A stretch of DNA of 64,000 nt, taken from positions 1-64,000 of the forward strand of contig NZ_CANLSU010000005.1 in NCBI RefSeq assembly GCF_947493875.1, written 5' to 3'. This stretch comes from an uncultured Marinococcus sp. (GTDB lineage Bacteria; Bacillota; Bacilli; Bacillales; Marinococcaceae). Below, piece after piece: positions 16,572-24,739 of this stretch (within the stretch, counting starts at the first letter, position 1; each line of letters starts with the position of its first letter). Below the pieces are notes generated by a model that saw only the letters and a program-made list of their open reading frames with translations, made no database searches and was not told where the DNA came from. Both the position numbers and the translations under genes were made by a program.

Positions 16572-17492
16572 ATGAAAAGATTCTCATTTTTAGCAGTTGC
16601 TGCCACAGCTATTATTACTCTCAGTGCCTGCGGTACCGAAAATAGCGGAAATGAAGAAAACAATGAAAAAGCAACGGAGACAGCATCTGTTGAAGCCAAC
16701 GAAGAAGAGAAAGCAGAAAGTGACACCACAAAAAATGAAGAGCAGACAGATAAAGAGACTGCTTCCAAAGCTGGGGAGAAGGAAGAAGCAGAAGACAGCG
16801 CAACTACAGAAGAAGCTGTCGCAGAAAATGAAGAGGAGAACCCGGACTCCGCAGACACTGCCAGCGAAGACACTTCACCTGAAAATGAAGCGGCAGAAGA
16901 AAACGCTTCTGAAGACACAGCCAACAGCGAAGAAGAAGCGGTAGAAGAAAGTGCTTCTGAAGATACCACCAACAGCGAAGAAGAAGCCCCATCAGGCTCC
17001 ACAGAGACTGCCGAAACTACAGATACAGAAGCAAACAGCACTTCAGCTTCCGGGGAGGAAGAGGCTGTCACAGAGGAAGTGACTGTTTACTACCTCGACG
17101 GTGATTTAATGGAAACAATTTCTGAAAACCGAAGCCTGGAAGCAGCATCTGAAAACGACCTGCCGTTTGAAGCTATGCAGGCATGGCTCGACGGCCCTGA
17201 AACAGAGGATGCCACAAGTCCGCTTCCAGTGGAGACCGAAGTACAGTTTGTGGAATTTAAAGACAATACTGCCTATGTTTCCTTCGAGCCTTCCGTCCTT
17301 GACGCTACTACAGTCGGCAGTACTCTCGAGCTCGCATTTGTAGAACAGCTGGCAGCGCTCATGGACCAGTTTGGATACGGTCAGACTCAGATTCTCATTG
17401 ACGGCGAAGTCGTCACAGACTTTTACGGCCACCGTGAAATCGACCAGCCTATAGAAGCAACGGATCCTTCCGAGCTTTACGGCAGTAATTAA
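16572..17492 (+). CDS. acidic lipoprotein with C-terminal GerMN domain
   Basis: A 306-aa lipoprotein. The signal peptide ends at lipobox LSAC with Cys20. Residues 21-165 are a low-complexity Glu/Ser/Thr/Asn tract with a tandem repeat (AEENASEDTANSEEEA, then VEESASEDTTNSEEEA). Residues 168-290 form a GerMN domain: VTVYYLDGDL, LPFEAMQAWLDGP, NTAYVSFEPSVLDATTVGST. GerMN domains occur in the germination/sporulation protein GerM and in envelope lipoproteins. GGGGGG precedes the ATG. It is divergent from sigX-rsiX and may act in the same envelope response, which is inference. Confidence 0.85.
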   Translation: MKRFSFLAVAATAIITLSACGTENSGNEENNEKATETASVEANEEEKAESDTTKNEEQTDKETASKAGEKEEAEDSATTEEAVAENEEENPDSADTASEDTSPENEAAEENASEDTANSEEEAVEESASEDTTNSEEEAPSGSTETAETTDTEANSTSASGEEEAVTEEVTVYYLDGDLMETISENRSLEAASENDLPFEAMQAWLDGPETEDATSPLPVETEVQFVEFKDNTAYVSFEPSVLDATTVGSTLELAFVEQLAALMDQFGYGQTQILIDGEVVTDFYGHREIDQPIEATDPSELYGSN

Positions 17493-17502
17493 CGCCAGAT
17501 AT

Positions 17503-17536
17503 AAAAAAAGCGCCCGCACATGCGGACGCTTTTTTG
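17503..17536. terminator. bidirectional terminator, GerMN lipoprotein / wrbA
   Basis: AAAGCG and CCGCA pair with TGCGG and CGCTTT around a small loop, with T-runs on both strands between the two converging genes. Confidence 0.88.
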
Positions 17537-17543
17537 CTTTCTC

Positions 17544-18161
17544 TTAATTGCTAAGCTTCTCTGAGACTCTGGCCACGCGGGCACCTAAACGGCCGCCCAT
17601 TGTCAACTCGCCTTCGCTTGGCATCCGTGTTCCGTCCGGACCAGCAAGCGTAGAAGCACCGTACGGCGTTCCGCCGACAAAGTCGCGTTCAGCCATTTCC
17701 GGATTCTCTCCATAAGGAAGACCGACAAAGATGAACCCGAAATGAAGAAGCGGCACGACCGACGTGATAATTGTTGTTTCCTGACCGCCGTGAGCTGTAT
17801 TTGTACTCGTAAAGATGCCTGCTACCTTGCCTTCAAGTGAACCGTTGGCCCAAAGGCCGCCAGCTGCATCCATAAATTGCTTCACCTGTGCCGGCATATT
17901 GCCAAAGCGTGTAGGAATACCCCATACAACGCCGTCAGCCCATACGAGATCGTCTGTTGTAGCTTCAGGAATATCCGCCTGTTTATTTTGCGCCTCTACG
18001 TAGGCATCCTGCGTGGACATTCCTTCCTTAGCCATTTGGGATTCGGGAATTCTTACAATCCTTACTTCTGCGCCTGTTTCTTCCGCGCCTTTTGCTACTG
18101 CTTTTGCCATTTCGTGTATATGTCCATAGGAACTATAAAATGGTACCAATACTTTACTCAT
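17544..18161 (-). CDS. wrbA: NAD(P)H:quinone oxidoreductase, WrbA type
   Basis: A 205-aa flavodoxin-fold enzyme that reduces quinones by two electrons using FMN. Motifs include VPFYSSYGHIHEMAKAV (FMN phosphate site), GIPTRFGNMPAQVKQFMD, FTSTNTAHGGQETT and the C-terminal GARVARV. AGAGGTG lies 7 nt before the ATG. It is divergent from an HxlR regulator gene whose likely operator covers the wrbA -10, so redox- or quinone-responsive control is likely. Confidence 0.95.
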   Translation of the reverse strand: MSKVLVPFYSSYGHIHEMAKAVAKGAEETGAEVRIVRIPESQMAKEGMSTQDAYVEAQNKQADIPEATTDDLVWADGVVWGIPTRFGNMPAQVKQFMDAAGGLWANGSLEGKVAGIFTSTNTAHGGQETTIITSVVPLLHFGFIFVGLPYGENPEMAERDFVGGTPYGASTLAGPDGTRMPSEGELTMGGRLGARVARVSEKLSN

Positions 18162-18199
18162 CGAAAAACACCTCTATCACTTATATTTATAAAGTTACT

Positions 18200-18237
18200 T
18201 ACTTTTCGAAAGTACATGAAAAAATCTGCACTGTCAA
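18200..18237 (-). promoter_or_regulatory. wrbA promoter with HxlR-type operator
   Basis: On the minus strand TTGACA (18232-18237), 17 nt, TACTTT (18209-18214) makes the wrbA promoter. The palindrome TACTTTTCGAAAGTA (18200-18214) covers the -10, a suitable repressor site for the divergent HxlR protein. Confidence 0.7.
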
Positions 18238-18319
18238 CTCACCCTTCAAGCTATACCCCAGCCCCTCCTCTACGAAACAATGATTTTGTGGTACTATGTT
18301 CATAAAGAGGTGAACTATT

Positions 18320-18631
18320 ATGCAGAAGACTTCCATCTGCCCAAAATATGAATTTGCAGCGGAGCTGCTCGGAAAAAAATGGACGGGCCTGTTGATCCTA
18401 GTCCTTCTTCAGGGACCGCTCCGCTTCAAAGATATAAAAAGAGAAATTCCGGACATGAGCGACCGACTGATTACAGAACGGCTGAAGGAGCTTGAAGAAA
18501 AGGGTGTGGTCGAACGCAGTGTTTTTCCGGAAAAGCCTGTGCGCGTTCAATACCAGCTGACGAGTAAGGGGGAGGATCTCGAGCCGGTTATTAATGCGAT
18601 CCAGGACTGGGCTGAAGCATGGGTTCAATAA
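18320..18631 (+). CDS. HxlR family winged-helix transcriptional regulator
   Basis: A 103-aa regulator. The winged-helix core runs LGKKWTGLLILVLLQGPLRF, then SDRLITERLKELEEKGVVER and the wing VQYQLTSKGEDLEPV. Cys7 near the N-terminus (TSICPKYEFA) is at the position where redox-sensing HxlR proteins such as HypR and YodB carry their reactive cysteine. It is divergent from wrbA, a typical target for quinone- or aldehyde-sensing HxlR proteins. AGAGGTG precedes the ATG. Confidence 0.92.
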   Translation: MQKTSICPKYEFAAELLGKKWTGLLILVLLQGPLRFKDIKREIPDMSDRLITERLKELEEKGVVERSVFPEKPVRVQYQLTSKGEDLEPVINAIQDWAEAWVQ

Positions 18632-18670
18632 AAAGCAGGTACTTTTCATATGGGAAAAGCCTGCTTTTTG
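18630..18670 (+). terminator. hxlR-type gene terminator
   Basis: AAAAAGCAGG pairs with CCTGCTTTTT around a 20-nt partly paired loop directly after the stop codon. Confidence 0.85.
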
Positions 18671-18685
18671 TCATGACATAAACAC

Positions 18686-18716
18686 AAAAAAAGCGCCTGC
18701 CAAAAGGCAGCCGCTC
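18686..18716 (-). terminator. terminator of the LysM-CAP gene
   Basis: On the minus strand GCGGCTGCC pairs with GGCAGGCGC around TTTT, followed by a long T-run. Confidence 0.85.
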
Positions 18717-18724
18717 TTAACTCT

Positions 18725-19393
18725 TTATTTTTCCAAAAACATCTGCGTCCAGTATTGCCCGTATTCTCCGCCTTCTTCATAGCCAATTGCGATATGCGTG
18801 AAGTCCGGATTTAAAATGTTATCACGGTGTCCCGGTGAATCCATCCATGCATCCACGACATCCTGCGGCGTGTCCTGTCCAGCTGCAATGTTTTCTCCGG
18901 CTCCGTCATAGCTGACGCCGAATTCCTGCATCATTTCAAAAGGACTGCCGTATGTCGGACTCTCATGGGCAAAATAATCATTTTCAATCATGTCCTGAGA
19001 TTTTGCGTCCGCTACGCTTTGCAGGGAGCTGTCTGCTTCCACCGGCTCAAGTCCGTTCTCTGCCCGGACTTCGTTCGTCAGCCGCACCACTTCCTGTTCA
19101 AATTCTGACTCACTTTGAGAAGAGACAGCCTCTGAGGTTTCAGCTGAACTGCTTTCTGAAGAGCTGCTTTCGCTTTCCGGTATAGCAATGCTCTGGCCTA
19201 CATTAATCACATTAGGGTTCTGAATGTTACTGTTTTCTTCCATGAGCGCTTCTACACTCACTCCGTGCTCCCCGGCAATCGTATTTAAAGTGTCTCCGGA
19301 CTCTACAATGTATGTATCCTGTCCAAGAGCGGTTAATGGGAAAATAAGTGTTGCTGACAGAGCACCGACGACGGCTGTTCTTTTAAATCTCAT
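18725..19393 (-). CDS. secreted LysM plus CAP (SCP) domain protein, YkwD-like
   Basis: A 222-aa secreted protein. A signal peptide covers about residues 1-24 (hydrophobic core AVVGALSATLIFPLTALG). One LysM domain (YIVESGDTLNTIAGEHGVSV to NVGQSIAIP, about 27-70) should bind peptidoglycan. A Ser/Glu linker leads to a CAP domain (about 98-222) with VRLTNEVRAENGLEPV, YFAHESPTYGSPFEMM, GENIAAGQ and SPGHRDNILNPDFTHIAIG. Such proteins are common in Bacillaceae spore coat and wall fractions; the activity is not firmly known. The start with AGAGGTG 6 nt upstream is used; a GTG nine bases earlier lies in that site. Confidence 0.9.
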   Translation of the reverse strand: MRFKRTAVVGALSATLIFPLTALGQDTYIVESGDTLNTIAGEHGVSVEALMEENSNIQNPNVINVGQSIAIPESESSSSESSSAETSEAVSSQSESEFEQEVVRLTNEVRAENGLEPVEADSSLQSVADAKSQDMIENDYFAHESPTYGSPFEMMQEFGVSYDGAGENIAAGQDTPQDVVDAWMDSPGHRDNILNPDFTHIAIGYEEGGEYGQYWTQMFLEK

Positions 19394-19665
19394 GTCATTC
19401 ACCTCTTATAAATGATAACGTTATAATAAAATTTTACCATTAATTTCTTGAAAATAAACATTTCAAAGGAATTTTACAAATTTTTGCGGCTATTGTCCTA
19501 CATTTTACATTAATTAAATCTAAAACTTATCTTATCGAAATAATTACTATGGCAGTGCCCCCTCCTCGTTGTTGCCGAAAACGAAGATTATCTATTAAGA
19601 TAGGAAGAGTGCTTACGAACGCGGACAGATGATCAGCAAATTTAAACGAAGGATGGATATAACGA

Positions 19666-21264
19666 ATGGCTACATGGAAAAACGAAATCGAATCGCGAAA
19701 GACGTTTGCCATTATTTCGCACCCGGATGCCGGGAAAACGACCTTAACAGAAAAGCTTCTGTACTTTGGAGGCGCTATCCGCGAAGCCGGAAGCGTTAAA
19801 GGAAAGAAAAACCAGCGTCACGCCACAAGTGACTGGATGGAAATCGAAAAGCAGCGCGGCATCTCTGTCACAAGCTCCGTGATGGAGTTCAACTATGAAG
19901 GGCACCGCATCAATATTCTCGACACTCCCGGTCACGAAGACTTCAGCGAAGATACGTACCGTACGCTGACCGCAGCCGATTCGGCAACCATGCTTATCGA
20001 CGCGGCCAAAGGGGTCGAGGCACAGACTAAAAAGCTGTTTAAGGTCTGCAGCATGAGAGGCATTCCCATCTTCACCTTTATTAACAAGCTCGACCGCCAG
20101 GGACGGGACCCGTTCGAGTTGATGGAAGAAATGGAAGACATTTTAGGTATCCGTTCGTACCCGGTTAACTGGCCGATCGGTATGGGCCAGGACTTTCACG
20201 GTATCTACGACCGCCATGCCAAAAAAGTAGAATGGTTCAATCCGGATTCCCCGTCCCAGACGGAAGTCGTTTATGTAAACGGCACCGACGATCCTAAGCT
20301 GAAGGAGCGAATTGATCCACAGCTCCTGGCTGCTTTTCAGGAGGAAATTGAGCTTCTTGATGTAGCGGGGGATGCGTACGATGAAGAGCGTATCAAAAGT
20401 GGTGAACTCACGCCTGTCTTTTTCGGCAGCGCTGTTTCAAATTTCGGAGTGCAGAATTTCCTGGAGTATTTCATGGAATGGGCACCCGCTCCCGTCGGAA
20501 GGGAAAGCGATCAGGGCTTCGTTTCCCCGCTCAGTGACAATTTTTCCGGATTTATTTTCAAGATCCAGGCGAACATGAATCCAAAACACCGCGACCGGAT
20601 TGCCTTTATGAGAATTACATCGGGCAAATATTCTCCAGGTATGCAGGTCAACCACGTCCGCATCGGCAAGAACATGAAGCTGCACCAGCCAACGCAGTTT
20701 CTTGCCAAGGACCGCAGTATCGTTCAGGAAGCCTACGCCGGCGATATTATCGGTCTGTACGATCCGGGCACCTTCCGGATTGGCGACACACTTGCAGAAG
20801 CAGGCACCTTCTCTTTTGAAGAAATGCCTCACTTTTCTCCTGAACACTTCGCTTCGATTTCTGTTAAAGATGCGATGAAGCACAAATCATTTGAAAAAGG
20901 CCTTCAGCAATTAACCGAGGAAGGGGCCATCCAGCTGTTTAAAACGTATCAGTGGGTGCCGGAGCAGCAGATTGTCGGAGTAGTCGGTGTGCTTCAGTTC
21001 GAAGTACTCGAGCACCGGCTGAACAATGAATATAACGCTCATATTAAGATGGAAAATCTTCCATTATCAGTGGCCAGGTGGGTCGACGGCCCAGCGGAGG
21101 CAATGAATACCTTCGCCAGAAAACAAAAGAATTTGGCTCTAGACCGAAACGACCGGCTGGTTGCTCTGTTTGAAAATGAGTTCCAGTTAAACATGGCAAA
21201 GGACAAATATCCTGATATTTCCTTCCACGAAAATTCCTATTTCGTTTCCAGCCAGACGACGTAG
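19666..21264 (+). CDS. prfC: peptide chain release factor 3 (RF3)
   Basis: A 532-aa translational GTPase that recycles RF1/RF2 from the ribosome. G motifs are SHPDAGKTTLTEK (G1), DTPGHEDFSEDTYRT (G3) and FINKLDRQGRD (G4). The switch region GSVKGKKNQRHATSDWMEIE and the C-terminal QFEVLEHRLNNEYNA segment are RF3-specific and separate it from EF-G. GAAGGATGG lies upstream of the ATG. RF3 is absent from B. subtilis but present in many other Firmicutes (recalled knowledge). Confidence 0.95.
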   Translation: MATWKNEIESRKTFAIISHPDAGKTTLTEKLLYFGGAIREAGSVKGKKNQRHATSDWMEIEKQRGISVTSSVMEFNYEGHRINILDTPGHEDFSEDTYRTLTAADSATMLIDAAKGVEAQTKKLFKVCSMRGIPIFTFINKLDRQGRDPFELMEEMEDILGIRSYPVNWPIGMGQDFHGIYDRHAKKVEWFNPDSPSQTEVVYVNGTDDPKLKERIDPQLLAAFQEEIELLDVAGDAYDEERIKSGELTPVFFGSAVSNFGVQNFLEYFMEWAPAPVGRESDQGFVSPLSDNFSGFIFKIQANMNPKHRDRIAFMRITSGKYSPGMQVNHVRIGKNMKLHQPTQFLAKDRSIVQEAYAGDIIGLYDPGTFRIGDTLAEAGTFSFEEMPHFSPEHFASISVKDAMKHKSFEKGLQQLTEEGAIQLFKTYQWVPEQQIVGVVGVLQFEVLEHRLNNEYNAHIKMENLPLSVARWVDGPAEAMNTFARKQKNLALDRNDRLVALFENEFQLNMAKDKYPDISFHENSYFVSSQTT

Positions 21265-21273
21265 GAAGATAGC

Positions 21274-21311
21274 AAAACGGACTGCCTTTTCACCAGGCAC
21301 TCCGTTTTTTA
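21274..21311 (+). terminator. prfC terminator
   Basis: AAAACGGACTGCC pairs with GGCACTCCGTTTT around a short loop with one internal mismatch, followed by a T-run. Confidence 0.8.
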
Positions 21312-21334
21312 CGTTATACAAAGGATTTTTATTT

Positions 21335-21600
21335 CATGCCTTCAGCGGGCATCTACGCTTTTCTCTGTCCAGCTTCAGAAGCCAGTGGCGGCAGGTCTCT
21401 TCAGCTCTTCTTTCCAAGTGAAAGAACCACTTGGCAAAAGAGCTTCCAGATCCCGCGTCACTAACCGGCTTCTTACGCTTTTCTTCCTGTCCAGCTTCGA
21501 TGCCCAGCCGCTCGGGTCACTTTCCGTCCGACTACGAGCAGCAGGCTGCTCTGCGCGGCCGGGAAGTGCCTGTCGCACCTGATCGGGCATCTACGCTTTT
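21335..21600 (-). repeat. cluster of palindromic repeat units (two full, one truncated)
   Basis: Read on the minus strand, units run 21600-21489, 21482-21367 and a truncated 21362-21335. The first matches unit 2, and the second unit 1, of the 13591-13987 cluster with scattered differences, including the inner CACTTGG / CCAAGTG hairpin. Each starts AAAAGCGTA and ends AGCTGGAC. The first unit starts inside the oxidoreductase gene upstream on this strand and provides its stop codon. Confidence 0.85.
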
Positions 21601-22688
21601 CTTGAGGGCTGTAGTTCTTTGATGAATTTTTTGTCGATCCGGTGCTTGATTTTAAACGGTGCTTTACCTGCACGGGCTTTGTCACCGTAAATCATCAGCC
21701 CCTGCTTGCGTCCGAGATTTAGAATCGCCATATAATTTTTTTGCGGCGAATACTTGGTCAGCTTTTTGCCTTTCAGGGAACGCTTAATGTTCTCAAGAAG
21801 CACAGGTGCTTCTTTAACAGCCGATATTCCATTTTTCGGAATGTCTTCATGTCCGGCAATGGTAACGCAGTCCCCCACTCCGAATATTTGCGGATACGCT
21901 ACTAACTGCAGGTGTTCGTTTACGAGCAGATAGCCTTCGCTGTCGACCGGCAGCCGGGAGGCTTCAAACCAGGCCGGTGCTTTTGGTCCGGTCATCCACA
22001 GCAGGTCTTCATAAGGAAAGGACAGCGAATCTGTTTCCACCGTCCGGTCTGTCACCTGGTGCACTTCTTCGTTTTCAAAGTATTCAATCCCTCTCTTATC
22101 AAGAAGATCATACACCTGCTGCCGCGTTTCCTCTGTGTCTTCCGGAAGGAGTTTACTTCCCGAAATAATTTTCACCGGCGCCTGAAGCTTGTTTTTACTT
22201 CTCCATGCCTGCGTGGTGAATGCCATCTCGACTCCAGCATAACCGCCGCCGACAATAACCGGGTGATGGCTTGTCCGTATGCTTTCCACTGCTTCCGAGA
22301 AGTTTTCATTAGCTTTTAGGACCTCCGCATGCTTTTGCACATGTGGAATTTCAAGCCCTTTTGGCTGGGCACCGATATCTACGGACAAATAGTCAAAATG
22401 CATAACTTTACCTGCATTGGTGAGCACAATATTCTGCTCCGGATCAATGGAAGTAACCTTGGCCGAAACAAACGTGCCCCCGTTTTCGTTACAGAATGAC
22501 CGAAGCGGAACACGGATGTCTTCGATGGCGTAGCGCCCTTCCATATAGCCTGAGTACATGCCTGAATAATACTGGTACTGTCCCGGGGAAATAAGAATCC
22601 ACTCTACGTCTTTTTTCTTTTTTTTCCACTCTTTTATCACGGAAAGATGGGTGTGGCCTGCTCCGACGAATATTACTCGTTTAGTCAC
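21591..22688 (-). CDS. FAD-dependent oxidoreductase, NDH-2-like family
   Basis: A 365-aa two-dinucleotide-binding flavoprotein. The FAD site is VIFVGAGHTHLSVIKEW (5-21). The NAD(P)H site is VIVGGGYAGVEMA (about 144-156) and the second FAD motif IFGVGDCVTI (about 278). It lacks a CxxxxC redox disulfide, so it resembles type II NADH dehydrogenases and the GGGHxH oxidoreductases rather than thioredoxin reductases. It is last in the ynj-like operon. Its last three residues and stop (AGAAAAGCGTAG) are supplied by a repeat unit. Substrate unknown. Confidence 0.82.
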   Translation of the reverse strand: MTKRVIFVGAGHTHLSVIKEWKKKKKDVEWILISPGQYQYYSGMYSGYMEGRYAIEDIRVPLRSFCNENGGTFVSAKVTSIDPEQNIVLTNAGKVMHFDYLSVDIGAQPKGLEIPHVQKHAEVLKANENFSEAVESIRTSHHPVIVGGGYAGVEMAFTTQAWRSKNKLQAPVKIISGSKLLPEDTEETRQQVYDLLDKRGIEYFENEEVHQVTDRTVETDSLSFPYEDLLWMTGPKAPAWFEASRLPVDSEGYLLVNEHLQLVAYPQIFGVGDCVTIAGHEDIPKNGISAVKEAPVLLENIKRSLKGKKLTKYSPQKNYMAILNLGRKQGLMIYGDKARAGKAPFKIKHRIDKKFIKELQPSRKA

Positions 22689-22713
22689 TGTATTTCCTCC
22701 TCTGTCTTTTCAA

Positions 22714-24153
22714 TTACCGAAACCATGCTACATACTTTTTAAGTACCTTGTTGACCGGACTGTTAAACAAAGCCTTCCGCCAGTATTCATCCGCTGCTTT
22801 TTTCACGATGTCTCCATGAGCCGGATACGGATAAACCACACTCGAAAATGAACGCAGCTTCTTCTTCCACGTTTTTGCTGCGGTGACCTGCTGCATCCAA
22901 TCAGCCGCATGGCGTCCGACAGCATGCGCTCCGATGATGTTTCCTTTTTGATCAGTAATAATTTTCACTAAAGGAACCGGGTCGCCTTCAGCCAGAAACC
23001 GGTCCACCTGTTTTCCTTCAATACGGTAAATACGGGCGTCTACGCCTTCAAGCTGTTTAGCTTCTTCTTCGGTCACACCCAGATGAAAAATCTCCGGCTC
23101 AGTATAATACGCCCAGGGGAGCGCATTATAATTAATTTTCCGGCGCAGCCCAAAAACAGCGTTGGAGACCACCGTCTGGCCTTCCATACCGGCCGCGTGC
23201 GTAAACATATAGCCTCCGCTTGCATCGCCAATGGCGTAGATATGCGGCACAGACGTCTGCATGGTATCCGAGACGTCGATGCTCCTATCTTTCTTTACCC
23301 TCACACCGGCTTTTTCTAATCCTATGTTATTGGTGTTCGGCACACGCCCTGCCGCAAGCAAAAGCGCATCCGCTTCGATCTTCTGTTCGGTTTCTCCTTC
23401 TGTAACAGCATACACACGCCCATTTTCTTTTTCGAGCCGTACCACCCGGGTGTTGGGAATAAAATGGATGTCCTTCTCTAATTCCTTCTGCGCCCGTTCA
23501 GCAATTTCCTTTTCTTCTTTTGAGAAAATGCGATCCCCCGAGTCTACCGCCGTCACAGAAGAGCCGATTCGTGCGAGCGTCTGGGCAAGCTCCATACCAA
23601 CCGGGCCGCCTCCGACACACACCAGTTTTTCCGGCAGCTTCTCCGCCTCGAAAATCGTTTCGTTCGTGTAGTAAGGCAGAAGCTCCAGATTTTCAATAGG
23701 AGGCACATTCGGACTCGAGCCGGTAGCAATGACGATTCTTTTTCCGCCAAGGACACTTCCATCCTCAAGGTACAGGTGATGCGGATCCATAAATTCCCCG
23801 CGCCGCATGTATACATCAATCCCAAGCGCTTCGAATCCGCTTATATCATCAAGCTCCTGCACATCGGCTACCGCGTTTCTCACTCTTTCTTTCACCCGTT
23901 CAAAATCAGCGTTTCCATCCAGCTGCAGACCGAATTCTTCTGCTGCTTTCCGGGCGTTCTGTATTTCTCTTCCAACGGTCACAAATGCTTTCGACGGTAT
24001 ACAACCGGCATGGAGGCATTCCCCTCCAAGGTTTTCCCGGTCGTCGACCAAAGCGGTCCTCATGCCAAACTGCGCCGCTCCGGACGCCACGGTCAGCCCG
24101 CCGGACCCGCCTCCAAGCACTATTAAATCGTAGTCAATCTGCGGCATTTTCAT
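22714..24153 (-). CDS. mercuric reductase-like class I disulfide flavoprotein
   Basis: A 479-aa pyridine nucleotide-disulfide oxidoreductase. The FAD motif is IVLGGGSGGLTVASGAA, the redox disulfide Cys46/Cys51 in GGECLHAGCIPSK, the NAD(P) site VCVGGGPVGMELA and the second FAD site IYAIGDASGG. The C-terminal dimer domain has YPYPAHGDIVKKA where lipoamide and mercuric reductases have HPTxxE or YPTxxE, so the usual His-Glu proton relay is changed. There is no N-terminal HMA domain or C-terminal Cys-Cys pair, so mercury reduction is unlikely. The start overlaps the phosphatidyltransferase gene by 20 bp; a second ATG two codons in has better spacing to AAAGGAG. Confidence 0.85.
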   Translation of the reverse strand: MKMPQIDYDLIVLGGGSGGLTVASGAAQFGMRTALVDDRENLGGECLHAGCIPSKAFVTVGREIQNARKAAEEFGLQLDGNADFERVKERVRNAVADVQELDDISGFEALGIDVYMRRGEFMDPHHLYLEDGSVLGGKRIVIATGSSPNVPPIENLELLPYYTNETIFEAEKLPEKLVCVGGGPVGMELAQTLARIGSSVTAVDSGDRIFSKEEKEIAERAQKELEKDIHFIPNTRVVRLEKENGRVYAVTEGETEQKIEADALLLAAGRVPNTNNIGLEKAGVRVKKDRSIDVSDTMQTSVPHIYAIGDASGGYMFTHAAGMEGQTVVSNAVFGLRRKINYNALPWAYYTEPEIFHLGVTEEEAKQLEGVDARIYRIEGKQVDRFLAEGDPVPLVKIITDQKGNIIGAHAVGRHAADWMQQVTAAKTWKKKLRSFSSVVYPYPAHGDIVKKAADEYWRKALFNSPVNKVLKKYVAWFR

Positions 24154-24739
24154 CCTGCTCCTTTAATAATCGTTTTGCTTCCAGCAGTCTCTGCAGAGCG
24201 GTAAATGTTTCGACAAATAAAAATAAAGCAGTGGAATAAAGTAAAATAGCCGGAAAAAGCATCATGACGGAAAACAAAATAAATCCCTCGGTCCGCTCGG
24301 CTAGTCCCGCCTGGTAATAAAACGATTTGATTCCGCTCCGTTCTGACATGTTTCCCACTGTTAAAAACACGGTAATCGAAAACAGTATGGAGACACTTAA
24401 CAGAAGCAGCAGCCACATTAAATCCGGATACCGGAAGGCCAGCCCAAGCAGAACACTCGCTTCCACAAGGCGGTCAAACGTAATATCAAGCACCGTTCCA
24501 AACGCCGACGGACTGGTTTTTCTCGCCATTGCACCATCCACGGTGTCTAAAAACCCTGAAATCCAGAGGCAGATAAAGGCTGCCCACGCAGCATCAAAAT
24601 AAATAAGCGGTCCTGTAAGCACCCCGATGCCAAATGCAAGAACAGTTACCTGATTGGCTGTCCAACGCCGGTTCAGAAACCAATCGGCGGTTTTGTCTAT
24701 GACCGGGTCTGCCCATTTCCGGGCGTGTGTATCAATCAT
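24134..24739 (-). CDS. CDP-alcohol phosphatidyltransferase family membrane protein (YnjF-like)
   Basis: A 201-aa integral membrane enzyme with about five to six membrane segments. The family signature is complete: Asp65, Asp68-Gly69, Ala72-Arg73, Gly81, Asp85 and Asp89 (FLDTVDGAMAR then FGTVLDITFDR). Members transfer a phosphoalcohol from a CDP-alcohol to an acceptor alcohol. Which lipid or polyol is used here is unknown. E. coli YnjF, of the same family, lies beside the ynjBCD transporter. The start overlaps the TVP38 gene by 4 bp (ATGA). Confidence 0.85.
   Translation of the reverse strand: MIDTHARKWADPVIDKTADWFLNRRWTANQVTVLAFGIGVLTGPLIYFDAAWAAFICLWISGFLDTVDGAMARKTSPSAFGTVLDITFDRLVEASVLLGLAFRYPDLMWLLLLLSVSILFSITVFLTVGNMSERSGIKSFYYQAGLAERTEGFILFSVMMLFPAILLYSTALFLFVETFTALQRLLEAKRLLKEQDENAAD

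Noticed and set aside
16547-17071. A Ser/Ala/Val-rich 174-codon frame on the minus strand
   Set aside because: It is the mirror of the Glu-rich codons (GAA/GAG) of the GerMN lipoprotein; the low complexity comes from the real gene.
22714-24153. Mercuric reductase as the product name
   Set aside because: There is no HMA domain, no C-terminal Cys-Cys and no mer gene nearby; only the disulfide flavoprotein core is shared.
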